NCBI GenBank assembly: GCA_029817715.1
Contig: JARUPY010000248.1
Location: 868,001-932,000 of the forward strand
DNA: 64,000 nt
Source: Melastoma dodecandrum
Lineage: Eukaryota; Streptophyta; Magnoliopsida; Myrtales; Melastomataceae
Direction: 5' to 3'
Part shown: positions 1 through 14,841 of the stretch, in pieces
How positions within the stretch are numbered: position 1 is the stretch's first letter
Layout: every line of letters begins with the position of its first letter
Notes under the pieces: model-generated
The model's database searches: none
What the model saw: only the letters and a program-made list of their open reading frames with translations
Told to the model about the DNA's origin: nothing
Made by a program: the position numbers and the translations under genes

Positions 1-70
1 GTACTACTTATACGTTCCCAACGTGAGGTAACGAATAACTCATCGTACTACTTATACGTTCCCAACGTGA
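1..70. repeat. Direct repeat, 26-bp copies 44 bp apart
   Basis: The 26 bases at 1-26 recur exactly at 45-70. The two copies are separated by an 18-bp spacer, giving a 44-bp period. The first copy begins at the window edge, so more copies may lie upstream. No coding role is visible. Confidence 0.85.
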
Positions 71-724
71 TGTCTCTCTACTAGGTACTTTACCCTCTAT
101 TGGAACTGCGTGGTTCTCTTGGCTTCTTCACGCACGGGAAGTATAGATCGAGTTGTCGTCGTGTAGCTAAGAAACGCAGAAAGGATCTGTCTGAAGAACT
201 ACTGGAAACACCCAAAGTACTTGCATATCCTCCCCGTTTCCTCCCAACCCCTGTCCTTATCTTCCTCTTCTTCTTCTTCTTGCTATTCTTGTTCCTCCAT
301 TACCAATTACCAGCTGGCAGATGCGAAGAAACTCATGCCCACAAGTTTGCAAGTACGAACCGAATCGACCCGACCGACCCCTCGTCTTTTCAAGATCTGC
401 CCCCGCGAAAATCCCCAGATCTTCACCCCCCCCCCCCCCCCCAACACCCACACAGACTTCCATGTGATCTTTTTCCTCCATTTGCCACAGTCCGTCCATC
501 CTCCTTACGTGTATCTGTCTCACTAGAAATATTGGATATGCACATTAGTGCAACTAAGATTACTTTATTGATTTGAGCCATGACATACCCATTTTCATTT
601 CTGACTGTATTTTGTAGCACGTATAAAAATTTGTATTCAAATGGTAATGGTGCGTATCATGCATGAATCTGCCTAACCCCACCCCACCCCCCCCATATGC
701 ATCAAAACTGTTCCCATTTCGCTC

Positions 725-733
725 TATATAAAT
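725..733 (+). promoter_or_regulatory. TATA box of the cytokinin dehydrogenase gene
   Basis: TATATAAAT lies 97 bp upstream of the chosen ATG at 830, followed by a pyrimidine-rich leader typical of plant 5' untranslated regions. The rest of 71-829 holds C-rich tracts (about 427-441 and 680-694) and no convincing gene; reading frames there are low-complexity. Confidence 0.6.
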
Positions 734-829
734 ACTCGAGTTTCCTTTCCTTCCCCTCCTTGCCTTCATCTTCCTCATCCACTACCCTAATTTTCTTCCC
801 CATTCCCCGGTTTCCGATCTCATCTAGCG

Positions 830-3190
<2,361 letters not shown>

Positions 3191-4528
3191 GTCCTCTCCT
3201 CAAAGAAACCACCAGGTTGTTTGATATATTTGCAATGCAACTCTCTAGAAATCTCCAGAACAATCTAACAAAATCACACATGTCCCTGATGCATACACAA
3301 TATAATGCCTCCGCAGCACAATAATCAATCTTTACTCGTGAATGATCACTGTAATCTCGTTGCACGCCAACAAAGCCGACAACAATTCAAAAGGGTTGAC
3401 GAGCTTGTCGGGCAAAATACTCAATGATGTTTCGTGTTAGGCTTTGGTTGGTGGGTTCCTTTCCCTCTACCAAAGAAGGGTACAAAATCTGACAAATATA
3501 TTTTTTGCAAAAGGGTCGTTTCGTAATGTCTGATTCTCTGAACTAGATATTCAAATTGGCGGCTTTTGTTAGCCAATGTGGAGACGACAACCCAAACAAA
3601 AGAAAACCCTCTTTACTTCATTACTATTCTTTTGTACCTCGAAGTCTTGGCAATTTCTTCCCACATTACACGGCTGAGAATGATCGAAATATTAATTCGT
3701 GACCAAAGAGAAAGTCATTAGCAGAATCTTCGATTTCGCATGATGTTCACACACGATGTTTCATTCCGGCTGCGGTGGGGGTGGACCCCTTTGGGAAAGA
3801 CACTTAGTCCTCCGACTAAGTTCGTATGATGAATTCCAACTTCGTTTCATTCCCCATGTTTCTGATGAACGTACAAAAAGGGAAAAAGGGAGATCTCGTT
3901 GATGATCCCCAAAATGATATCCTTTCTTCGAAACTGGTAAAACAAATCAAGCAAGGAATCTGACTGACAACGAAAGAAGATCTAGAAAGATGATCTCGCA
4001 TGTGTCACTGTCCTAAGATCTTGACCCATGTCTCCATGAGATCACATCATAAACTTCGAGACAAAAAAGAGACCAGCGATAATGCTACCCTCCCTAGTCA
4101 AAATAGTTCCTCTCGGGAATCATGTTGTTGTAATCATCCCCAATATAAAGACAAACAAAAATTTAGTCTGGTGGGGTTCAAATGCATCTTCAAGACGAAA
4201 CGATCTCGTGAAGAGAGAGAGAAAAGCTTGGCCCGGAAGCCCCATTCTTGGAGGCCCATTTACTATTCGGAAGTGAAGCCCGTTAAGGCCCAATCTACCC
4301 CAATCGATTTGCGCAGCTCCATTGGGCCCGTGGTCATCAGTAGCCCAATATTCCAGCCCTAGATCCAGAAACAAAAACCCAGTTTGGTCTGGCCTGAGAA
4401 CACATTCATTAAACAAAGCTTGTCCACCCATGATGCTTGGGTCCATTTCTTCAGGCCCATCTGGCCCAATCCCGGAGCATAAAGCTCCGACCGCGTCTCC
4501 CGCCTCGCCGGCGGCGACGACGACCCCG
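3191..4528. other. Intergenic: CKX 3' flank and CFM3-like promoter
   Basis: AT-rich non-coding DNA. Short reading frames here have no recognisable protein features. A frame open from 4322 runs into the next gene, but its first 69 residues look like leader translation. I see no repeat or RNA gene. Confidence 0.6.
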
Positions 4529-7500
4529 ATGGCGCTTTCGCTGGCGCCGTTGCCACAAACTTCGAGCTTCCACTATTCGCGCCATTCCCTCCGACTTCCC
4601 TTCCGACATAATCGTACTCGTCCCACCCCGGTTGGCTTTGCGGTGTGTTGTTCTGAGCGTCAGGCGTCGGCCGCCCTCGTGGAGGATGTTCCTGGTACTC
4701 AACCCGGGGATGCGGAAGCTCCGGGGAAGGTTGTTTACAGGGTGAAGAAAAGGAGGAAACCTAGGCCGAGCTTCCTCGACCTTATACAGGATAAATGGAG
4801 CGTGAAGATTGGTTCCAAGAGGGAGAAGTTCCCCTGGGAGGAGGAGGACAAGCTATGTGCGGAGGAGAAGCGGCCGCCGCAATTGTGGAAACGGGAGGCG
4901 GTGAATGACGAGGGGATTGGAGAAGGTGATAAGGAAGGGGTCGCGATGACAGTAGAGACACGGGAGGTCGTGAAGGAGGAGGGAACGGAAGAAGGCCTTG
5001 AGGAAGAGGTAGCGGTGAGTACGGCATCCCAGGATAAGCGCATCTTCGCTCCTTGGGTTCATGGAAGTGGGGTTGCAAAGCTTCAGGTCGATTCCTCGGG
5101 GGTTGCCTTGACTGGCACGATACTCGGACCTGAAGATAAGGATGATGGTGATGAGGAGGTTGTTGTGCAGGAAGCACATTTGGATGTTCAAGTGGTCAGT
5201 GATGTCGAACTTGACGGGAATGAGAATAGTGTGGGCAGCATATTATCTTCTGGAAATGAAGGAATTGTATCTGAAGATGAAAGAACCGAGCTTGGTGGTT
5301 TGTTTAAGGAATTTTTGAGCGATGACGATGCGGACTATGATCCCGGGGTAAATGTCGGCTTCAGAGAGGATAAACTTGGTGGGAACATTAACGGGAAAGG
5401 TGTTATTATGGACCTGCCATGGAGGAGAGAAGCAGAATCTGATGGTGGATCAATGAAGAAGAAGAAGAGAAGCAACTCTGAGTTGGCAGAGAGGATCATC
5501 CCTGAGCATGAGCTCAAGCGGCTGAGAGTGTTATCCCTGAGGATGTTTGAGAGGATAAAGGTTGGGAATGCAGGTGTTACCCAGGAATTGGTTGATTCGA
5601 TTCATTGGAAGTGGAGACTTGATGAAGTGGTGAAGTTGAAGTTCGAAGGTGCTCCATCGCATAACATGAGGAGAACTCAAGAGATCCTGGAGGTCAGCCA
5701 TTGTCCCTCGTCTTGATGTTTCGAGTTGTGTCATTTTGATCTTCTGATACTGCACCATTAAATATTGGTAATGGTATTATTCCCAAGAATGAATTGAAAT
5801 GAATTAGTCAATCCTGGTGCTTTGTTCAACTAAAACTATTTGTTTTGATCAAATACACCTCAGATTGTATTCCCTTTTGCCTTTGTCAGGATAGAACTGG
5901 AGGTTTGGTAATATATAGATCTGGCAGTTTGGTGGTGCTGTACAGAGGGATGGCGTATAAGCTTCCCTGTGTGCAATCTTATAATAAACAAGCAGATGCT
6001 GATTCAATGACTCACCCACGTTCAGCACATCTTGTCCAGAATGCCACTCCTGCTCCTTTAGTAAAGGAGATACTGAAAACAGAGAGACCGTTGACAATTG
6101 ACTCTTTGGAATATTTGAGCAAGCTGTCAAAGAAGGAACTCGTGGACATGAATAATCTCAATGCTCTGTTAAATGAGTTGGGCCCGCGATATACGGATTG
6201 GTCTGGGCGTGAACCAATCCCAGTTGATGCGGATCTGCTTCCTCCAGAAGTCCCTGGGTACAGACCACCATTTAGGCTTCTGCTTCAAGGGGTCAGACAT
6301 GCCTTACGTGACAAGGAGATGACAACTTTGCGTCAAACTGCAAGAACTATGCCTCCGCACTTTGCCCTTGGTATGCATTTTCACACGACATGACTTGGTT
6401 GTGTACTAATTAGTTGAGTTGCCATCTGAATGTCCTGGGCAATGATCACTTAGGGTTTAGGGTTTAGAAAACATTATGCAATCTCAAATTTTTGGGCAGG
6501 GAGGAACCGGAAACTCCAAGGCCTTGCTAATGCCATGGTGAAGCTGTGGGAGACAAGCGCAATCGCAAAGATAGCTATAAAACGTGGTGTAGTGAATACA
6601 TGCAATGATAGAATGGCTGAAGAGCTAAAGGTTTGATTTGGAATATTTCCTAATAATTCCTCAAATAGCAGTAGCAATAGTTACATCCATCTGTTTTGGA
6701 ATCAGAAGGGAAAAAGATTTGCCTTTGTTACTGCCAACCAATAGGTTTTCATTAGCTTTAGAATTTATGGAAACGATAGTTGTAGTGATGGTAAATTTTT
6801 TTTCCGCTTGTAGTTTATTCAGAACCTTAGATGGAATTTCAAATAAATTTGTAAAATGAATTTTCAAATAACACACGAGTTTACTGATGGTTCGATTTTT
6901 CTTACAGATTTTGACAGGAGGAACGCTTCTCTCGAGAAACAAGGAGTATATTGTCTTTTACAGGGGCAACGATTTCCTGCCTCCGCGTGTTGCCAAAACC
7001 TTGAAAAATAGGGAAAAACTTACAGATTTACAACAAAATAAGGAAGAAGAAGCACGTCAGATGGCGTCAATATCTCTATCCACTAGGCTGAAAGCTTCAA
7101 GACGACCACTTGTGGCAGGTACTCTTGCTGAGACACAGGCTGCTACTTCTCAGTGGGGAAAAGAGCTAACCAGCGAAGACATCCAGCAAATGCGTAGAGA
7201 CGATTCATTTCACAAGCACGAGTCACTTCTGAGCCACCTCAAGAGGAAGCTTGCTCTGGTAAATGTTCTCTTTAGGATTTTCTTTTTTTGGTGGGGGGGA
7301 GGCGTTGCACTACTTAAATGGGCTTCATTTTGTCTTCTTAGGCAATAAGGAAGGTGAAGAAGGCAGAGATTACACTAGCCAAAGTACAGGAGAAACTGAT
7401 GCCAGCTGAATTGCCATCAGATCTGGAAATCATCAGTGATGAGGAGAGGTTTCTGTTTCGAAAGGTTGGACTGAGTATGAAGCCATTCCTTCATGTAGGT

Positions 7501-8356
7501 AAGAAAAGCTACTTTTGCAAATTGTAGATAATTGAAAAGGCCAGGGTAAGACAAGTCATTCTGTTTTTCTTCATTTCTATTTAGGGAGGCGAGAAGTTTT
7601 TGATGGCACCATTGAAAATATCCACTTGCATTGGAAGCATCGAGAATTGGTGAAACTGATTGTTAGAGGGAAAAGTTTTGCACAAGTGAAGCATATTGCC
7701 ATCTCTTTGGAGGCTGAGAGCGGAGGAGTGCTGATTTCCGTGGATAGAACTACCAAAGGTTATGCCATTATACTCTATCGTGGGAAGAATTATCAAAGGC
7801 CTATCGCTGTCAGACCCAGAACTTTGCTAACAAGAAGGCAAGCTTTGGCACGATCAATTGAACTTCAGAGGCGTGAGGTGGTGTCTTGCATATTCATCTC
7901 ACTTGTTAGTTTCATGGAGGTTTCCTCTCATTTATCCTCTTTTTTTTACAGGCACTGAAGCATCATCTCTCAGAGTTGCAGGAGAGAATAAAGTTGATTA
8001 AGTCAGAACTTGTAAGATCCCCTTGGAAATTAAATGATTAATTTTCCTACAATTGTAAGATCTTAATTGGACAGGATTCTTTCCATTTTCTGCAGAAAGA
8101 GATGAGAAAGAATAATGAAATTGATGCTGAAAGAGTTTCGAAGTCTTTGGAAGCATGTTCATCGATTAGCGAATTCTCAGAGGTAGTTTGACATTCATTT
8201 CTCTTTCCCCCTGCAATAGGATGGACACTAGTAATGGGGTAAGTAAGATACGGTTCCTTTTCTTCAAATCAGGGTGAAGGAGAGGAGGCTTATCTCAAAG
8301 TATATGAAAGTGGAGGGGAGGACTCCGGTGCAGACGATGACCATCCTGTTCAATGA
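4529..8356 (+). CDS. CFM3: CFM3-like CRM-domain organelle group II intron splicing factor
   Basis: Nine exons join in frame to about 935 residues: 4529-5692, 5890-6370, 6500-6630, 6908-7258, 7342-7498, 7585-7877, 7952-8011, 8096-8182 and 8273-8356. CRM proteins bind group II introns in chloroplasts or mitochondria and help them splice. The start at 4529 gives [10 protein letters not shown] followed by a Ser/Arg-rich stretch resembling a transit peptide. Three CRM domains are visible: roughly residues 325-425 (RTGG loop, VVLYRG), 510-630 (LTGG, IVFYRG) and 737-850 (IILYRG). The loop at 325-425 corresponds to the family GxxG RNA-contact loop. An acidic linker precedes CRM1 and a Lys/Glu coiled stretch and acidic tail follow CRM3. 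The motif [14 protein letters not shown] upstream of CRM1 points to the CFM3 group rather than CAF or CRS1. Dual targeting is known for some CFM3 proteins but cannot be judged here. Confidence 0.9.
6451..6467 (+). repeat. Short telomere-like tract in an intron
   Basis: Two and a half TTTAGGG units sit inside the second CFM3 intron. Such telo-box-like tracts are common in plant introns and promoters, and this one is too short to suggest a chromosome-fusion scar. Confidence 0.6.
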
Positions 8357-9008
8357 TTGGAGCTTATACACTTCTGGCATAATTTAAATAAAATCAGGGA
8401 AGATACATGAGAAGGCATGACAATGTAAGTGGTCAATCTTTCCAGTAATGCATTAGTAAACTGGTGGCTGGAAGCAAAACAGATGTACCTGCACCATTTG
8501 AAAACTGAGGTCAGCTGTTCAAGAATGAGTGCATCATGCAAATTCTGCCTGTGCTCCCTTGTTGTGTTAGCTATACATGCTACGGGAGCAATATAATTGT
8601 AGAGGGCTTTGGTAAGGTTTCTGTTTACTGAGTGTGGTAGGGTTTCACTTGTACTTGATCTGCAATTCACTTTCGGCAACCACGTGAATCATTCCACATC
8701 TTACTCAGACGGACACTTTCAGTTTCCTTTATGGTAAATCCAATTGCGCATTTTGTGATATATACACATAATTGCGAGTTGCAGTCCAATATGAGAGATG
8801 GCCTCAAACCGAGAATAAGTAATTGCAACTGAAATGCTGTGAAACAGCAAAATGGTTCTTAGACAAATGAATGGGCCAGTTCATTTGAAGTACCTGCAAC
8901 AACAGAAATTCATGATGAAATGGTTCTCCATTTACCATCTAACAGAGGTTAGATAAAAGTTCTCCTCTATGCATTTCATTATATGAGATGGTCCAAGGTG
9001 GCACGTAC
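8357..9008. other. CFM3 3' flank; no gene seen
   Basis: The first ~300 bp is probably the CFM3 3' untranslated region. I searched the minus strand of 8400-9000 for the missing C-terminal exons of the hydrolase remnant at 9009-9705 and found none. Confidence 0.5.
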
Positions 9009-9705
9009 CTTTACTATGCCCAATGACGGCTCTTGTCTCGTGACTTCCTCCTCGGAAATATTCAACCACAGATCGCAGGTCTTCAACCTCTCCATGATAG
9101 TTAGCATGATCAAATGAACCAGAGATAAAAATAATAATAATAAAAAATTAAGGTCATCAATTGGTCAATGAACGGCACCTTTTGAGGCAAAAACACCACC
9201 GCAAACTCGAGCACAGTGGGTGGGTAGGTATCACTCGTACAAGCACATCGATGTAGCTGCAGCGACACCATGAAAGGAAATCCACGTAGAATGCAGCAGA
9301 GAACAATATATCGATCCTGCGTCTCGTCCTTTCCGAAACGTAACTCGAACATTCGCTGAGAAGCGAAACGAAAAGCATTGCTTCCTTCCTTAGCCAGAGC
9401 AGTAGCGAGATTCACCGATAAATCATTTTCCTAACAAAAAGAGAAAAACTTTAGGACAACCCAGAAAACATTGCACCTCCCGGACATCAACCTCCGACTA
9501 ACCCTCGACCTCAACCTCTCCCAAACGAACATCATAAACGCCACAAGCACTTCCTATACTGCCAATGAAAACGACCCAATCAGACCTTATTGGACTGGAA
9601 CCCGTGGCAAATCACGACAACATCCTTGGACCCGCCCTCGTGCAACAAGCCCACCAGCTTCAGCCCTTGCTTGTTTGTCACCGTTATCTTCTCCAACTTA
9701 GGCTT
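9009..9705 (-). pseudogene. Alpha/beta hydrolase (serine aminopeptidase-like) gene remnant
   Basis: Three exon-like blocks are recognisable on the minus strand. Block A, 9705-9586, is flanked by good AG and GT sites and encodes 40 residues including VVVICHGFQSNK. Block B, 9430-9365, encodes VNLATALAKEGSNAFRF. Block C, 9120-9009, encodes NYHGEVEDLRSVVEYFRGG and IGHSKG, where the HSK serine is the expected nucleophile of the GxSxG elbow. After AFRF the frame is disturbed, apparently by one missing base. About 250 bp of unrelated sequence then separates it from GSF, which should follow almost directly. No exon for the catalytic Asp and His region is visible downstream. The family is a plant cytosolic or plastid esterase-like hydrolase of unknown substrate. 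I read this as a decayed gene, though a diverged long intron in place of the interruption is possible. Confidence 0.75.
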
Positions 9706-10148
9706 CTGCAAAGCTTGAATCACTTTTAAATATTAAGCTAAATGATACGATTTTAAGTTAAATGATTACAATTTTTATATCAATTGTTTCAATCGAGTCG
9801 GAGACATCAACAGTCTTAACCAAACCTTTTTGTACCTTCAGTTCAGATTGGTCCCTTGCCTTAACTGCCATTTTTTAGCCAAAACTAAACAAATCAATTC
9901 CATGTGAACTGACCAAATGTGCATTTACTTTACAACGATCAACCGACCTTCCAATCCCTTAACCTTAAGGCGAGATGACCTGCTTGGTACAAACCCACAG
10001 CGACGGAGAGGATCGAGGGACGACGGTTCAACCCGTGATCTGACAAAACCCGCAGATACTATTTGATGTGAGGCCGCACGCACACATTTTGGGACAATGG
10101 ATTTCAGGCCAATCGAGTAGTTAAAGAGCCATAGAGAATGACAGTCGT

Positions 10149-12370
10149 TCAGGCCCCGACAGCAGTAGCCGCTTCCTCGTCTGTCGTTTCCGAAGAGACG
10201 ACTTCCTCGGATAGTTCTCCGGAGGCCGTTGTATCAACTTCCCCTTCATCCACCTCAGCGACGAGCTTCTCCCTTAGTTTGGTCATGAGCTCTTCACGAA
10301 CCACATTATTCTCAGAGAGGAACTGTTTAAAGGCCTCCCTCCCACGGATATTCTGAAACTCCCCATATGAATGGAATGCCCCGGACTTGGAGATGAGCTT
10401 ATGCTTTATGCCTAAATCAATGATCTCTGAGTTGCGGCATATTCCCTTGCCAAACTCCAGGTCAAACTGCACAGTTCTGAATGGCGGCGCGAGCTTGTTC
10501 TTCACTATTTTGACTTGAACTTGACTTCCGATTGTCTGCAAACAAGTTTGACAGATGCAATTACACTATTACAAGAGAAAGATGAGGCAGTGCTCGAAAC
10601 AAAGGACTTGGGCAAATTAATACCTCCTCGCTCTTCTTGATAAGTCCAATTTTTCGAATATTTAGACGCACAGAAGCATAAAACTTCAAGGCATTACCGC
10701 CACATGTGACCTCGGTAGGGCCACCAAATCCTCCGAATGTAGACAATTTAGACCTCACCTGGGATCAATGAAGGATTAACATAGGACAACAATTCCCAGG
10801 CCGTATATTGATGCTTTGGACTGCGCACACTGATTGGGATAAAAACACGACAAAGGAAAATACACCACGCACCAGAAATAAACAATAAAATACCTGGTTA
10901 AGAAATATCAAGATAGTTTGAGACATCGACAAAGAGTGACTAAGTTTGCGAAGCGCTTGGCTCATCAATCTAGCTTGCATCGCCATGTGAGCATCTCCCA
11001 TCTCGCCATCGAGTTCACTCTTGGGAACGAGGGCAGCCACCTGATTCAAGAGCGGACCAGCAGATACAATAAGATGTATAGAATCATTGAAGAAATCGTG
11101 AAAAGCTTTGCCTTTTCAGAACTAAGACCAATGAGAAGAGCTTTACTTACACTGTCAACAACAACAACATCAACTGAACCACTCCTTATGAGAGTGTCGA
11201 CAAGACTGAGAGCCTGTTCACCACAATCTGGTTGAGATAGGAGCAAGTTCTCAGTATTTACACCAATTGCTTCAGCAAGACCAGGATCAAGTGCGTGTTC
11301 AGCGTCAACAAAAACACAGTAACCTGCAGAATTTTGAAGCATGAAAATCAATGAGCAGAAAACAAAAATGCAACATTTCATCCTGATATATTGCCTCAAT
11401 CAAAGTTGGATCAGCAATCTAATATATATGGCTACCTCCTTGTTTCTGCGATTCAGCGATCACATGAAGAGCAAGGGTTGTTTTTCCAGAAGCCTCTGGG
11501 CCATATACCTCCACAACACGACCCTGTATTTTCCAAAAATCGCGGAGACATATCCAGTATATAAGCGCATCTCGCAACATATCGGTTGCAGTAATTCAAC
11601 AACAGAATTTCCGGAGCAATGTAATAGATTGTTACTACGGAGGTACCTTTGGAAGTCCGCCAGTCCCAAGGGCAATATCCAAAGCAAACGAACCTGTGGA
11701 GATGACAGGAACGTGCCTGGGCCCAGCCGACCTGCCGAGCCACATGATCGATCCTTTCCCGAAGGAGGAAGTGATCTGATCAATGGCTTGATTGAGAGCC
11801 AACTCTTTTTTGGACATGCCCTCTTCACCAGAGTCACTTCCGTCCGACTTGGATTTCCTCTTACCTTTCGAATGTAAAAAACATCAAACCCTCATTTCAC
11901 AAGGACAACCGAAAATCATCATATCATTTATTACAATTCAAATGAGACGATAGCAGAGCTCTAATGATTAAAGGGGGTTCCGATGCATGAAGCACAGGAC
12001 ACTCCTCTCGGTTTAGGCTACCAACAATGACCAAACACTTACTTAAGTCAGCAACCAGAACAGCAATCGAGAAGACAAATGCCCCAAAACGTTCAAACAC
12101 GACAGCCACGCCCCCAGCAACACAACAAAAATAAGAACAAAAAAGAAAAAGGCATCCCTACAACCTTTGGAAGAGAAGTTGCAGAACTGGGAAGAATAAC
12201 CGCCTACCAACCGTCTCCCGACACCCTGCATGAGGCAAACCATAACCAACTAAGCCAAAAAAAAAACCCACGAAACCACAACCGCCAACAGGAAAGAGTA
12301 GGGAGAAACGAGCCTGCGACTCCAGCACGTGGCCCGGGAGGCAACACGCCCTCCAGAGGATCCTCGACAT
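10149..12370 (-). CDS. RECA2: Organellar RecA recombinase (mitochondrial RECA2/RECA3 type)
   Basis: Minus-strand exons 12370-12283, 11864-11647, 11523-11436, 11323-11151, 11040-10894, 10758-10624 and 10535-10149 join in frame to about 411 residues. RecA coats single-stranded DNA and drives homologous pairing. Plant mitochondrial copies suppress recombination between short repeats. The ATPase core is complete: Walker A GPEASGKT, Walker B-like VVVVDS, the QVRSKL segment and the [21 protein letters not shown]-binding region. The C-terminus carries a Glu/Thr/Ser-rich acidic tail. The first exon is the weak point. I chose Met at 12370 ([10 protein letters not shown], a short amphipathic presequence); an in-frame Met at 12490 adds 40 residues, and the donor could be at 12282 or a few bases later. 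RECA2 rather than RECA3 is suggested only by remembered gene order beside CKX, so treat the symbol as tentative. Between 9706 and 10148 I see only AT-rich flank. Confidence 0.9.
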
Positions 12371-13208
12371 AGAGAGGCGGGCACGTGAGGCGCACGAGGA
12401 GCCGGCGGCGGAGGATGGAGGAGAGCGGCCAGAGAACGAGGTTTCAGGAGCTTCGCATGGCGATCGCTGGCCGGAGGAGCAGCGGAGCATAAGGCGACGG
12501 TGCCCGTGGCTTTAGGGTTCTAGTCATTCTTCCCCGCGCTTTCGAAAGCCCTGTCCATCAGTCATACTTACCGTACAAATACGCCTTTCTATTATAATAT
12601 CTTACATTCTTCTTCACTCCCGACATTTTTAAGGCCTGTCCGAATACTTGTCGGGTAAAGAATGAACCGGGTCGGGCTTTCATGCTTATCGGGGCCCATT
12701 TCAACATACTTGAGGAAGCAGCTTCGGCCGCTTGAAATAAAACTCTCGACGTATCGGGGCGGGATGGACTGGGTTTGGGGATGGAGAGTAAATTACGAAG
12801 AGCCCCCTCCCTCCGGGTTCCCTACGATTTTACTCTGATGTAATTATGTATTAAATTGTTTCGAGCTAGTAGTTCGGGCTACTTGCACGGGATGAAGTCA
12901 CGTCACGTCGTCGTCGTCGATTTGGAATCTTGAATTATGTCAGCGCACTCGGTGCTGTTTTCTTCCGGGAGATACATCTGCATCTGATGGGGAAATTCAC
13001 TTTTTGGATACGCTTGAAGCTGTCATTGTCGGTTTTCGGACAGGGGACTAGCAAACTAGGGGAGACAGCGGTGGTCATTGCTCCAAATGGCAAGAGATCT
13101 CCAGTGGGACGAACGACGTGTCAGCACCATCGTGTGCCATTTAATAGAACCCGTGGAATCAAAAGACCCCAAGAAAAACATTCGACCGCTTTTGAGGTTG
13201 TCAGAAGA
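12371..13208. other. Divergent promoter region between RECA and HSF genes
   Basis: Head-to-head spacer. On the plus strand an open frame begins at 12930 and runs without a stop into the HSF coding region, adding 93 residues that lack any HSF feature. I treat that stretch as 5' leader. No repeat is evident. Confidence 0.5.
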
Positions 13209-14501
13209 ATGGTGCTTCCCAAGGAAGAGGATGATGATGAAGTGGTTGAGTTCCTACAGACTTGTTCATCTACTTTGTTACATGGCCTTCCTTCGCCATC
13301 AATGATGGTCTTGAACGAGGATGCGGATGGTGGAGGAGTGGGAGGAGGAGAGAAGGGGACGATTTCGGCGTTCGGGGAGGATAGCCATAATGGGTCGTCT
13401 TCCTCGTCCTCGACAACCGGGTCTGTTGGGCTGCCAAAACCAATGGAAGGGTTGAATGAGGCCGGACCGCCACCCTTTCTGAGGAAGGCTTATGAGATGG
13501 TGGATGACCCCAGGACAGACTCTCTCGTTTCATGGAGTGGCGGCGGGAGCAGCTTTGTCGTTTGGGACCAGCATGAGTTCTCCAAGCACCTCTTGCCGAA
13601 ATACTTCAAGCACAGGAACTTCTCGAGCTTCATCCGACAGCTCAACACTTACGTAAGTACTGTGGTAAAAGGGTGACCCTTGCTCCATTGGAAAATCTCG
13701 ACGAGACGGGTGCTTGAATGTTTTCAGGGATTCAAGAAGATCGATCCAGATAGGTGGGAATTTGGAAACGAAGGGTTCCAGTGGGGGAAGAGGCATCTTT
13801 TGAAGACCATCAAGAGGAGATCAAGGAATAACAAGCGTGGACGAGGTTCAGTATCGGTCAAAGACAAGGGAACCATGCTGCACGAGTTGAATGATCTCGA
13901 GATTCTTCAGAAAGATCAGGACGCATTGAGAGAAGACATCGTCCAGCTCAGGTGTCAGGAAGAGAATTCGCGTTCTGCAATATCAGCGATGGAGGAGAGA
14001 ATCAGATGTACCGAGTTGAGGCAGCACAATATGTTTATGTTCCTGGCCAAAGCGGTGAAGAGCCCGGTTTACATGGAGAAACTGCTGGAAAAGAGGAAAC
14101 AGAGAGAGGCAGAACTCGGTTTAGGGGATACAGTGACTAATAAGAGGAAGCTTTCAGGGATCTCCAGTCCTGAAGCCAATCCTGCACCGATCAGAATCAC
14201 CAACCAAGCTTTCCGCAATGACATGATCACCAGAGACTTGGCTCTGGAATCCACTAGAGAACCCGCGCCTGAACCATCTGGAGCCATCTGCAGACAAAAT
14301 GGACAAAAGAAGCCTGAGCAGCTGTCAGAGGATCCTGTTAGTCAGTCCTTGTATGGATATGATTCAATATCGGGAGGCAGAGAACAGCCGCGGAAGGAGT
14401 GGGAAGTGCGGAGGAGAACGGAGCTGATGCAGCTTAATCTACTTGGAGCTGGAAAACCTGATGGGAAAACCTTCTGGATGGAGAATCGCACTTGGGAATG
14501 A
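13209..14501 (+). CDS. Class A heat-shock transcription factor
   Basis: Two exons, 13209-13652 and 13728-14501, give about 405 residues. The DNA-binding domain spans residues 87-180 ([15 protein letters not shown] to the basic [12 protein letters not shown] tail). The single intron falls after RQLNTY, the position conserved in plant HSFs. The HR-A/B oligomerisation coiled coil at about 200-262 ([34 protein letters not shown]) has the long class A spacing. A bipartite basic cluster at 178-187 is a plausible nuclear signal. The N-terminus before the domain is unusually long and acidic/Ser/Gly-rich (about 86 residues). I do not see a textbook AHA activator motif in the C-terminus; the aromatic-acidic ending near FWMENRTWE is the nearest candidate. 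It may be an A2/A6/A7/A9 relative; I cannot assign the subclass. It should bind heat-shock elements and activate chaperone genes in the nucleus. Confidence 0.92.
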
Positions 14502-14841
14502 CCTCAAGAACTGTTGGTGCTGAATTACGCAAGTAAAGCACTGTTCGGACCAAAGAAAGCAAGAAACAACATCGTACATTGTCATATAACTGTAACCTGT
14601 TAGTTTCTAGAAAACATCCTGATCTAGATTGAGACGTTCAAATAAAAATATCACAGAACCTCCTATTTACATCAGCTCGAAGAACAATACCGTGATATCA
14701 CAATCTACACTTGGTCCTACTAACCATATTGAGACAAAAATTATACGGAGGAATCTTAATGCAATTGTCCTGCCCTACAGAGCAGACCATATGAACAAGG
14801 AAAATTGTAGCAGAAGAGGCACGTTAACAAACTCGTTTTTG

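Noticed and set aside
100..576. Open frame of 158 codons near the left edge
   Set aside because: Low-complexity Phe/Leu, Ser and Pro runs from T- and C-rich DNA; no motif and no splice context.
10138..10541. Plus-strand Ser/Thr-rich frame at the end of RECA
   Set aside because: Complement of the acidic RecA tail.
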